From the NCBI GenBank assembly GCA_964567585.1, contig CAZMND010000006.1, forward strand, positions 1 through 45,378: a stretch of DNA of 45,378 nt. The letters are read 5' to 3'. Below the pieces are notes generated by a model. The model did not search any database. It was not told the DNA's origin and saw only the letters and a list, made by a program, of their open reading frames with translations. Both the position numbers and the translations under genes were made by a program. This DNA comes from CALZKI01 sp964567585 (GTDB lineage Bacteria > Bacillota > Clostridia > Lachnospirales > Lachnospiraceae). This document shows positions 8,541 through 16,401 of the stretch, in pieces; within the stretch, counting starts at the first letter, position 1, and every line of letters starts with the position of its first letter.

Positions 8541-8795
8541 ATGAGTAATATACCTACAATAAATATGATTAAAACAGGGGAAAGGATAACACAGTTGCGG
8601 AAAAATGCAGGACTTTCTGTACGGGAATTACAGGAGATATTTGGATTTGCAACACCACAGGCAATCTATAAATGGCAGCAGGGAGTAACACTTCCGGCCA
8701 TCGACAATTTGGTTGTACTTGCAACTTTGTTTGGCGTAAAGGTGGATGACATTTTGGTTACAGACGATGTGGTATATATGGGTGCAACTGCGTGA
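8541..8795 (+). CDS. XRE-family helix-turn-helix regulator
   Basis: An 84-aa protein made almost entirely of one lambda-Cro/XRE fold: GERITQLRKNAGLSVRELQ, the recognition region FGFATPQAIYKWQQG, LPAIDNLVVLATLFGVKVDDIL. The start at 8541 has GGAGG 8 nt upstream; the longer frame from TTG 8478 has no ribosome site. It is a cytoplasmic DNA-binding protein with no sensor domain, so its signal and targets cannot be read from sequence. It is separated from the 51-aa gene by a terminator and from the uvr promoter by another, so it is a single-gene unit. Confidence 0.9.
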   Translation: MSNIPTINMIKTGERITQLRKNAGLSVRELQEIFGFATPQAIYKWQQGVTLPAIDNLVVLATLFGVKVDDILVTDDVVYMGATA

Positions 8796-8801
8796 AGAGA
8801 C

Positions 8802-8848
8802 GAAGAGGACACGGGAGAATCTTGAAGGATTTTCCGTGTCTTCTTTTT
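8802..8848 (+). terminator. Intrinsic terminator after the XRE gene
   Basis: A long stem, GAAGAGGACACGGGAGAATC (8802-8821) with GATTTTCCGTGTCTTC (8828-8843) with small bulges, then TTTTT. It separates the XRE gene from the SOS promoter. Confidence 0.9.
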
Positions 8849-8876
8849 ACTTTACGGGCAAAGAATTTATATAAAA

Positions 8877-8918
8877 AGAACATTTGTTCTGTACAATTTT
8901 TCAGGTATCTGTTATAAT
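8877..8918 (+). promoter_or_regulatory. LexA (SOS) box and promoter of the uvrBA operon
   Basis: The palindrome GAAC-ATTT-GTTC (8878-8889; AGAAC...GTTCT when extended) fits the Gram-positive LexA consensus CGAACnnnnGTTCG in both half-sites. It abuts a -35-like TGTACA (8890-8895), which is 17 bp before TATAAT (8913-8918). LexA bound here would cover the -35. Downstream lie a small gene, uvrB and uvrA, which are classical SOS targets. Confidence 0.88.
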
Positions 8919-8940
8919 ACAATGTGCGGAGGTGTTTCGT

Positions 8941-9195
8941 ATGTTTGATTTTTTGAAAAGTAGTAAAAACAATAGTTTGGAAGATGTTATTTTGAGACTT
9001 AATATGAATATGTCGAATAATTATAAAGATGCTGCGCAAAGTAATCTTAAAGAGTTTGAAGAGCTTTTTACAGAGCTTCGGGATAGCGGCAAGTTAAATG
9101 AAAAGCAGAAGAAACGCTATGAAGAATTGCTGAATGAATATAAAGATAAGATGAAAAATTATTCTCATAAGGACCAGAAACCGTTTTGGGTGTAG
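8941..9195 (+). CDS. Small charged protein at the head of the SOS-controlled uvrBA operon
   Basis: An 84-aa soluble, helix-forming protein with GGAGG upstream of the ATG at 8941. It starts MFDFLKSSKNNSLEDVILRL and continues with a charged helical pair (SNLKEFEELFTELRDSG, then KLNEKQKKRYEELLNEYKDK). There are no membrane segments, cysteines or known catalytic motifs. It is the first gene after the LexA box and ends 12 bp before uvrB, so it should be DNA-damage inducible. I do not recognise a named family; a helper role in repair or damage response is inference from position only. Confidence 0.75.
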   Translation: MFDFLKSSKNNSLEDVILRLNMNMSNNYKDAAQSNLKEFEELFTELRDSGKLNEKQKKRYEELLNEYKDKMKNYSHKDQKPFWV

Positions 9196-9207
9196 GGAGG
9201 ATATGTT

Positions 9208-11193
9208 ATGGATAAATTTGTATTGCACAGTGAATATCAGCCAACCGGTGATCAACCCGAAGCGATAGAAGCACTGGCAGAAGGTTTTAAGAAGGGAAAT
9301 CAGTTTCAGACACTCCTTGGTGTTACGGGTTCAGGCAAGACCTTCACTATGGCGAATATTATCGCAAAACTGAATAAACCGACGCTAATTATCGCCCATA
9401 ATAAGACTTTGGCGGCGCAGCTTTATGGTGAGTTCAAGGAATTCTTCCCGGAGAACGCAGTAGAATATTTTGTATCCTACTATGATTATTATCAACCGGA
9501 AGCATATGTACCTTCTACGGACACGTATATTGCAAAGGACTCATCTATCAATGACGAAATAGACAAGCTGAGACTGTCGGCGACTGCCTCTTTGACAGAG
9601 AGAAAAGATGTCATTGTGGTTGCCAGTGTGTCTTGTATTTACGGTCTTGGTAGCCCGGACGATTACCAGGAAATGATTGTATCTTTGCGTCCCGGAATGG
9701 AAAAAGACAGGGATAAGGTTATTAGGGAATTAATTGATATTCAGTATACCCGTAACGATATGGATGTGGAACGTGGTAGCTTCAGAGTGCGGGGAGATGT
9801 ACTGGAAATTTATCCTGCCCAGGGTGGAGATTACCTTATTCGTGTGGAATATTTCGGAGATGAAATTGACCGAATTACAGAGGTTGATCCGCTTACGGGA
9901 AAGGTTCATACGGCACTCAGTCATATTGCGATTTTTCCGGCATCACATTATGTAGTTTCTAAAGATAAAATCATATCTGCTTGTGACAATATTGAAAAAG
10001 AACTGGAAGAACAGATTCGTTATTTTAAAGGTGAAGATAAGCTGATTGAGGCACAGCGTATTTCTGAGCGTACCAATTTTGACGTAGAAATGCTTAAAGA
10101 AACGGGTTTTTGCTCAGGTATTGAGAACTACTCAAGACATTTAAATCATATGCCGCCGGGGACACCTCCACATACACTAATGGATTATTTCAAGGACGAT
10201 TTCCTTATAATCATTGATGAGTCCCATATTACAGTGCCACAGATTGGCGCGATGTATTCAGGTGACCGCTCCAGAAAGACTACCTTGGTGGAATATGGCT
10301 TCAGACTGCCTTCGGCACTGGATAACAGACCGTTATGCTTTGAGGAATTTGAAGAAAGGATTGATCAGGTACTTTTTGTATCTGCCACGCCATCCAAATA
10401 TGAAGAGGAGCATGAACTACTTCGTGCCCAGCAGATTATCAGACCCACAGGGCTTTTGGATCCTGAGATTTCGGTGCGTCCTGTAGAGGGGCAGATTGAC
10501 GATTTACTTTCAGAAATTCACAAAGAGGTAGATAAACACAATAAGGTTATGATTACGACTCTGACCAAAAAAATGGCAGAGGATTTAACGGCTTATTTGA
10601 AAGAATCAGGCATCAGAGTAGAGTATTTGCATTCGGATATCGATACTTTGGAAAGAGCTGCGATTATCCGCGATATGCGTCTGGATGTCTTTGATGTTCT
10701 GGTGGGTATCAATCTTTTAAGGGAAGGTCTTGATATTCCGGAAATTTCGCTGGTGGCGATATTGGATGCGGACAAAGAAGGTTTTCTTCGTTCCGAAACG
10801 TCCCTTATCCAGACTATCGGTCGTGCGGCGAGAAATGCGGAAGGCAGGGTTATTATGTATGCTGACAAAATCACGGATTCTATGGATAAGGCTATTGGAG
10901 AAACCAACAGAAGACGTGCGATTCAGGAAGAATATAATCAGGCACACGGCATTACACCGCAGACTATCAAGAAGAGTGTACGTGAGCTTATCAGCATATC
11001 AAAAGAAATTGCCAAGACAGAAGTACAGTTTGAGAAGGACCCTGAATCTATGAGTTATCAGGAACTTACCAAACTGATTGAAAAACTGCAGAATAAGATG
11101 AAGAAGGTTGCGGCGGATTTGAACTTTGAAGAAGCGGCCGTACTTAGAGATAAAATTGTTGAACTTAAAAAACATTTAAGAGAGATGGAGTGA
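9208..11193 (+). CDS. uvrB: Excinuclease ABC subunit UvrB
   Basis: Damage-verifying helicase-like subunit of nucleotide excision repair. The 661-aa product has the UvrB plan: Walker A GVTGSGKTFT (about 39-48), the beta-hairpin region with YYDYYQPEAYVPSTDTYI, DESH (helicase motif II), LFVSATPS, motifs V and VI with GINLLREGLDIPE and QTIGRAARN, and a C-terminal UVR/UvrC-binding motif (LIEKLQNKMKKVAADLNFEEAAVLRD is the region from about 625). The length is normal. It starts 12 bp after the small SOS protein, with GGAGG, and is followed 4 bp later by uvrA. Confidence 0.98.
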   Translation: MDKFVLHSEYQPTGDQPEAIEALAEGFKKGNQFQTLLGVTGSGKTFTMANIIAKLNKPTLIIAHNKTLAAQLYGEFKEFFPENAVEYFVSYYDYYQPEAYVPSTDTYIAKDSSINDEIDKLRLSATASLTERKDVIVVASVSCIYGLGSPDDYQEMIVSLRPGMEKDRDKVIRELIDIQYTRNDMDVERGSFRVRGDVLEIYPAQGGDYLIRVEYFGDEIDRITEVDPLTGKVHTALSHIAIFPASHYVVSKDKIISACDNIEKELEEQIRYFKGEDKLIEAQRISERTNFDVEMLKETGFCSGIENYSRHLNHMPPGTPPHTLMDYFKDDFLIIIDESHITVPQIGAMYSGDRSRKTTLVEYGFRLPSALDNRPLCFEEFEERIDQVLFVSATPSKYEEEHELLRAQQIIRPTGLLDPEISVRPVEGQIDDLLSEIHKEVDKHNKVMITTLTKKMAEDLTAYLKESGIRVEYLHSDIDTLERAAIIRDMRLDVFDVLVGINLLREGLDIPEISLVAILDADKEGFLRSETSLIQTIGRAARNAEGRVIMYADKITDSMDKAIGETNRRRAIQEEYNQAHGITPQTIKKSVRELISISKEIAKTEVQFEKDPESMSYQELTKLIEKLQNKMKKVAADLNFEEAAVLRDKIVELKKHLREME

Positions 11194-11197
11194 CAAA

Positions 11198-14059
11198 ATG
11201 TCCGAAATAAATAAGATGCGCCCCAAGAAAGACAGTATTATAATCAGAGGCGCCAATGAGCACAACTTAAAAGGAATTGATGTGGATATTCCAAGAAATG
11301 AATTTGTCGTTTTGACAGGTCTATCAGGTTCGGGAAAATCATCCCTGGCATTTGATACCATTTATGCGGAAGGGCAGAGAAGATATATGGAGTCGTTGTC
11401 TTCTTATGCCAGAATGTTCCTTGGACAGATGGAAAAACCAAATGTTGAAAAAATAGAAGGTCTTTCACCGGCTATCTCCATCGACCAGAAATCTACAAAT
11501 AAAAATCCACGTTCTACAGTGGGAACCGTGACGGAAATCTACGATTATTTCAGACTTTTATTTGCAAGAATCGGTATTCCTCATTGTCCGAAATGCGGCA
11601 GGGAGATTAAAAAGCAGTCTGTAGACCAGATGGTAGACCATGTTATGGCATTGGAAGAAGGTAGTAAAATCCAATTGTTGGCACCGGTTGTCAGAGGCCG
11701 AAAGGGTGAGCATGTCAAGATTTTTGATCGTGCCAAGAGAAGCGGTTATGTACGTGTCCGTGTAGATGGGAATTTATATGAATTGTCTGAAGAAATCAAA
11801 CTGGATAAAAATATAAAACACTCTATTGAAATTGTAGTAGACAGACTGGTTGTAAAACCGGGAATTGAGAGAAGATTAGCCGATTCTTTGGAAAACGTGC
11901 TGGAACTGGCAGAAGGTCTTGCTTATGTGGATATTATCGGTGGTGAGACTATTTCTTTCAGTGAGAGTTTTGCCTGCCCGGATTGTAATATCAGTGTCAG
12001 TGAAATTGAGCCAAGAAGCTTTTCTTTCAACAATCCGTTTGGTGCATGTCCTGATTGTTTTGGTCTTGGATATAAAATGGAATTTGATGTGGATATGATG
12101 ATTCCGGATCAGAGACTTAGTATTAACGAGGGTTGTATTACCGTGATGGGGTGGCAGTCCTGCAACAACAAGGGTAGCTTTAGCAATGCTATTTTGCAGG
12201 CTCTTTGTGAGGAATATAAGTTTGATATGGATACGCCTTTTAAGGATTATCCGGAAGAAATAAAAAATATTTTGATTCACGGTACAAATGGAAAAGAAGT
12301 TCTGGTTCACTATACCGGACAGAGAGGTAGCGGGGTATATCCGATTGCTTTTGAAGGTCTTGTGAGGAGCGTTCAAAGACGATATAGGGAGACCTCTTCA
12401 GAAACCTCCAAGGCAGAATATGAAGAATTTATGCGCATTACACCATGTGCGCTATGTGGTGGTATGCGTTTGAAACAGGAAGCTTTGGCGGTAACTGTGT
12501 GCGATAAAAATATCTATGAAATCACCTCCTTATCTATCTGCGCCTTACATGAATTCCTTCAAAATATGGAGCTTACGGAAACGCAGCAGATGATTGGAAA
12601 ACAGGTGCTAAAAGAAATTCGTGCCAGAGTCGGATTTCTTATGAATGTAGGTCTTGAGTATTTATCGCTTTCGAGAGCAACGGGGACTTTGTCAGGAGGG
12701 GAAGCACAAAGAATTCGTCTGGCTACACAGATTGGTTCAGGATTGTGTGGTGTATGTTACATTTTGGATGAACCAAGTATCGGACTTCATCAAAGGGATA
12801 ATGATAAACTTTTGGCAACTTTGCAGCATTTAAGGGACCTTGGTAACAGCCTGATTGTTGTAGAGCATGATGAGGATACAATGCTTGCGGCGGACCATAT
12901 TGTGGATATCGGTCCCGGAGCGGGAAGTCATGGTGGACAGGTAGTGGCACAGGGGACTGCGGAAGAAATTATGAAGTGTAAGGAATCTGTGACCGGACAG
13001 TATTTGAGCGGTGCACGTAAGATTCCTGTGCCTAAAATGCGTAAAAAATCCGAGGCAAAACTGCTGATTAAAGGTGCCAGAGAAAATAACCTGAAAAATA
13101 TTGATGTGGAAATTCCGCTTGGAGTTATGACTTGTGTGACAGGTGTGTCAGGTAGCGGAAAATCCTCATTAATTAATGAAATTTTATATAAACGTCTTGC
13201 AAGGGATTTAAACAGGGCAAGAACGATTCCGGGAAAACATGATGACATTATCGGTATAGAACAGTTGGATAAGGTGATTGATATTGACCAGTCGCCGATT
13301 GGACGTTCACCGCGTTCTAACCCTGCTACGTATACAGGTGTTTTTGATCTTATAAGAGATTTATTTGCGGGAACACCGGATGCGAAAGCCAAGGGTTACA
13401 ACAAAGGACGTTTCAGTTTTAACGTAAAGGGTGGCCGATGCGAGGCTTGTAGCGGTGATGGTATCTTAAAAATTGAAATGCACTTTTTACCGGATGTTTA
13501 TGTACCGTGTGAAGTATGTGGCGGAAAACGTTATAACAGAGAAACGTTGGAAGTGAAATATAAAGGCAAGAGTATTTTTGATGTGCTGGATATGACAGTA
13601 GAAGAAGCAGTTCCATTCTTTGAAAACCTGCCCAGCATCAAGAGAAAAATCGAGACATTAAACGATGTCGGGCTTTCTTATATTAAGCTGGGACAGCCAT
13701 CGACTACTTTGTCAGGCGGGGAAGCACAGAGAATTAAGCTTGCCACGGAGCTTAGCCGTAGAAGTACGGGCAAGACTATCTATATTTTAGATGAACCGAC
13801 AACAGGACTTCATTTTGCAGATGTGCACAAGCTTACTGAGATTTTACACAAGTTAAAAGAAGGTGGAAATACGGTGGTTGTTATTGAGCATAATTTAGAT
13901 GTGATTAAAACGGCGGACTATATTATTGATATTGGTCCCGAGGGCGGTGACAATGGCGGTACAATTGTTGCTACAGGTACACCGGAAGAGGTGGCAGAGC
14001 ATCCGAAATCATATACCGGTATCTATGTGAAAAAAATGTTGCAAAGAGATGCTAAATAA
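11198..14059 (+). CDS. uvrA: Excinuclease ABC subunit UvrA
   Basis: Damage-recognition ATPase of excision repair. The 953-aa protein has two ABC modules: Walker A LTGLSGSGKSS near residue 31 with signature TLSGGEAQRIRLATQIG, and Walker A VTGVSGSGKSS near 648 with TLSGGEAQRIKLATELS. It also shows the UvrA zinc modules: CPKCG, an early CPDCN...CPDCFG pair, and CEACSGDG...CEVCGG. The start lies 4 bp after the uvrB stop, so the two are co-transcribed from the SOS promoter. A strong terminator follows. Length and motifs are typical. Confidence 0.98.
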   Translation: MSEINKMRPKKDSIIIRGANEHNLKGIDVDIPRNEFVVLTGLSGSGKSSLAFDTIYAEGQRRYMESLSSYARMFLGQMEKPNVEKIEGLSPAISIDQKSTNKNPRSTVGTVTEIYDYFRLLFARIGIPHCPKCGREIKKQSVDQMVDHVMALEEGSKIQLLAPVVRGRKGEHVKIFDRAKRSGYVRVRVDGNLYELSEEIKLDKNIKHSIEIVVDRLVVKPGIERRLADSLENVLELAEGLAYVDIIGGETISFSESFACPDCNISVSEIEPRSFSFNNPFGACPDCFGLGYKMEFDVDMMIPDQRLSINEGCITVMGWQSCNNKGSFSNAILQALCEEYKFDMDTPFKDYPEEIKNILIHGTNGKEVLVHYTGQRGSGVYPIAFEGLVRSVQRRYRETSSETSKAEYEEFMRITPCALCGGMRLKQEALAVTVCDKNIYEITSLSICALHEFLQNMELTETQQMIGKQVLKEIRARVGFLMNVGLEYLSLSRATGTLSGGEAQRIRLATQIGSGLCGVCYILDEPSIGLHQRDNDKLLATLQHLRDLGNSLIVVEHDEDTMLAADHIVDIGPGAGSHGGQVVAQGTAEEIMKCKESVTGQYLSGARKIPVPKMRKKSEAKLLIKGARENNLKNIDVEIPLGVMTCVTGVSGSGKSSLINEILYKRLARDLNRARTIPGKHDDIIGIEQLDKVIDIDQSPIGRSPRSNPATYTGVFDLIRDLFAGTPDAKAKGYNKGRFSFNVKGGRCEACSGDGILKIEMHFLPDVYVPCEVCGGKRYNRETLEVKYKGKSIFDVLDMTVEEAVPFFENLPSIKRKIETLNDVGLSYIKLGQPSTTLSGGEAQRIKLATELSRRSTGKTIYILDEPTTGLHFADVHKLTEILHKLKEGGNTVVVIEHNLDVIKTADYIIDIGPEGGDNGGTIVATGTPEEVAEHPKSYTGIYVKKMLQRDAK

Positions 14060-14124
14060 ATTTCAAAATATGCCGATATATTAAGTACACATTTTAAAGT
14101 ACTTTAAATAATTTTATAACCAAG

Positions 14125-14176
14125 GATGGTATCCGTTTAGAAAAAAGGATTTTCTGAATGCATACCATCTTTTTTG
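14125..14176 (+). terminator. Intrinsic terminator after uvrA
   Basis: An extended stem with GATGGTAT (14125-14132) and ATACCATC (14162-14169) at its base, followed by seven T. Confidence 0.92.
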
Positions 14177-14229
14177 TATTGATTCACGGAAGAAGAATAT
14201 ACAATGAGGCAGCTTAAGGAGGGAAATGA

Positions 14230-15303
14230 TTGAGAATTGAATCCGCAATAATAGGAATGGATTCTGCCAGAAGTTATTCTTCTAGAACTGAGCAAAAAAG
14301 CAGTGTGACATTTACATTGCTTAATGCACAGGAAGAGGTCATGAAGACCGACAATGAAATGACAAATGAAAATAAAATATCGAATGATATGTCTGAAAAC
14401 CTGACAGACATTCAAAACAGATATCAGGAAATGGTAACAAAAACAAATCGTTTATCCGAAAAGGATTTGCGGGAAACATTTTTTAGTTTGAAGCATCAAT
14501 GTTTTCAATATTTATTCAGAACGATTTTTGGCCGTTCTATGGGTCAAACGACCACAGATGGTTATATTTCAAGTGGGGAACTGACAGATACGCAGTATTA
14601 TCAATTGACCCGCCCAAGAGAACTGAGTTTAAGTGAAATGGCGGTAACTACGACAGAAAGTTACTATTTTGAAGAAAGTGAACAGACTACCTTTGATACG
14701 ACCGGTATCGTAAGGACTGCTGACGGAAGAGAGATTGAATTTAATCTTTCTCTGGAAATGAGCAGGAGCTTTGCGTCCTATTATGAGTCAACCTATCAGG
14801 AAAAAGCAGTCACCTTCTGTGATCCGCTGGTTATTAATCTGGATGGAAACATAGCGGAACTTGAAGACCAGAAATTCTACTTTGATTTAGATGCGGATGG
14901 TGTAGAGGAATACGTATCCAAACTCGGTAGGGGTAGTGGATATTTATCACTCGACAAAAATAGTGACGGTATCATAAACGATGGTAATGAGTTGTTTGGA
15001 ACGAAATCCGGCGATGGTTTTGGCGACCTTACTATATACGATGAAGATGGTAATGGCTGGATTGATGAAAATGATGCTATTTGGAACGAACTGAAAATCT
15101 GGACCACCGACGAGAACGGAGAAGACATACTTTATACATTAAAGGAAGCAGGCGTAGGAGCTATTTGTCTGCAGAGAGCAAGTACAGATTTCACACACGC
15201 TGACAAAAATAATGAGGTAAAAGGTGCCATTCGCAGTACCGGAATTTTCTTATATGAAAATGGAAATGTAGGAACCGTTCAGCATCTGGATTTGGCCCAG
15301 TAG
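14230..15303 (+). CDS. EF-hand/RTX-like calcium-binding domain protein of unknown function
   Basis: A 357-aa protein without signal peptide or membrane segment. The N-terminal half is polar and partly helical. The C-terminal half (about 200-357) holds DxDxDG-type loops: DLDADG (219-224), DKNSDG (242-247, followed by IINDGNELFG) and DEDGNG (271-276, followed by WIDENDAIW). This order resembles the C-terminal calcium-loop module found in some large RTX-like and surface proteins. The TTG at 14230 is taken as start because AAGGAGGG lies 6 nt upstream; the ATG at 14226 stops after four codons. It is monocistronic, between the uvrA terminator and the LytM-like gene. Calcium binding is inferred; the role is unknown. 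Confidence 0.7.
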   Translation: MRIESAIIGMDSARSYSSRTEQKSSVTFTLLNAQEEVMKTDNEMTNENKISNDMSENLTDIQNRYQEMVTKTNRLSEKDLRETFFSLKHQCFQYLFRTIFGRSMGQTTTDGYISSGELTDTQYYQLTRPRELSLSEMAVTTTESYYFEESEQTTFDTTGIVRTADGREIEFNLSLEMSRSFASYYESTYQEKAVTFCDPLVINLDGNIAELEDQKFYFDLDADGVEEYVSKLGRGSGYLSLDKNSDGIINDGNELFGTKSGDGFGDLTIYDEDGNGWIDENDAIWNELKIWTTDENGEDILYTLKEAGVGAICLQRASTDFTHADKNNEVKGAIRSTGIFLYENGNVGTVQHLDLAQ

Positions 15304-15424
15304 GAAAAATTTATACAGTTAATTTTAAGATTTTGCATAAAATTACGTTCTCAGGCAAAACTACAAATAAATCACAAAGTTGGTAAATTTTATATCACAT
15401 AAGTGACAGATAGGAGTTTTGTTT

Positions 15425-16285
15425 ATGAGAAAATTTAGAAGAAGAAATGCAAAACGTGGGGAAATTATTGCAATGGTATTAACCACGGTTGTGGTTCTTA
15501 GTGCACTGACAGTAACGGGTTTATACATTAAAAACAGAAATGAGGCTGAAAATCAGGATGGATATTATATTGATTTTGATGCCTTGGAAGCGGAAATTAA
15601 CGACAAACTGAATCAGGAAGTGGCAGATAGCGATCTTGATTATACGGGAACACAGGAGGAATTTGATTATACGCAAAATAATTCTGAGGCGGTCCAGTCC
15701 GATTCTATAGAAAAAGAAAAAAAGGATGCGGATGATGAGAAAATCACTGAAAATCAGGTTGTGGAAACTTCTCCGGAGGAAGTGATAGTTGTAAATCCAC
15801 AGGAAAGTGCACCTGTTACAAGTAATGACGCAGTGCAAAATCAAATCGTAACAAGTGTTCCGACACTTAGTTTTTCCGAGAAAGAAACATTGGTTTGGCC
15901 GATTGTAGGCAATGTAATTATCAATTACAGTATGGATAAATCGGTATATTTTGCAACCCTTGACCAGTTCAAGTACAGTCCGGCAATGGTTGTTTCTGCC
16001 AAGGAAGGTGAACAGATTACCGCGGCCACAGAAGCTGTTGTAACGAGAATTTATCAGGACAATGAGCTCGGCAATGTGGTGGAGATGGATTTAGGCGATG
16101 GATATACGCTTTCTTACGGACAAGTGCATAACGTAGCAGTGTCCACAGGCCAGTATGTAACCACGGGACAATTGATTGCCCAGGCCGGCGCACCGACCAA
16201 ATATTATTCCGTTGAAGGCTGTAATGTATACGTCAAATTGACAAAAGACGGGGAACCTGTAAATCCAATGACTTTTTTAGAATAA
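15425..16285 (+). CDS. SpoIIQ-like membrane protein with degenerate LytM/M23 domain
   Basis: A 286-aa membrane-anchored protein: a very basic N terminus, one membrane helix (about 15-37), an acidic low-complexity linker (about 40-150) and a LytM-like domain (about 157-286: LVWPIVGNVIINYSMDK, then GEQITAATEAVVTRI, YTLSYGQVHNV, PVNPMTFLE). The M23 zinc ligands are missing: no HxxxD follows the domain start, and the GPHLHF motif is replaced by EGCNVYVKL. This is the architecture of SpoIIQ, whose LytM domain binds the mother-cell protein SpoIIIAH during engulfment. The ATG at 15425 has TAGGAG 8 nt upstream. The spoIIQ identity is likely but not proved; a generic non-catalytic LytM scaffold is the alternative. 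Confidence 0.65.
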   Translation: MRKFRRRNAKRGEIIAMVLTTVVVLSALTVTGLYIKNRNEAENQDGYYIDFDALEAEINDKLNQEVADSDLDYTGTQEEFDYTQNNSEAVQSDSIEKEKKDADDEKITENQVVETSPEEVIVVNPQESAPVTSNDAVQNQIVTSVPTLSFSEKETLVWPIVGNVIINYSMDKSVYFATLDQFKYSPAMVVSAKEGEQITAATEAVVTRIYQDNELGNVVEMDLGDGYTLSYGQVHNVAVSTGQYVTTGQLIAQAGAPTKYYSVEGCNVYVKLTKDGEPVNPMTFLE

Positions 16286-16310
16286 AATAAATACGGTTTC
16301 AACTTTACCG

Positions 16311-16369
16311 AGACCATAGTTTTAGGTATAATAACTATGTATGTGAAAAACCTGGACTATGGTCTTTTT
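16311..16369 (+). terminator. Terminator after the LytM-like gene
   Basis: AGACCATAG (16311-16319) pairs with CTATGGTCT (16357-16365), followed by TTTTT. The loop is long (37 nt) and contains GTATAAT, so a promoter for the next gene might overlap it. Confidence 0.75.
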
Positions 16370-16401
16370 ATGTTACAAAAAATATGTAAGGAGAGAGGAA
16401 A

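Noticed and set aside
16291..16310. A possible extra TACGGTT half-site with an ACCG mate.
   Set aside because: It is an isolated match at short spacing without the phased context seen at 39 kb, and could be chance.
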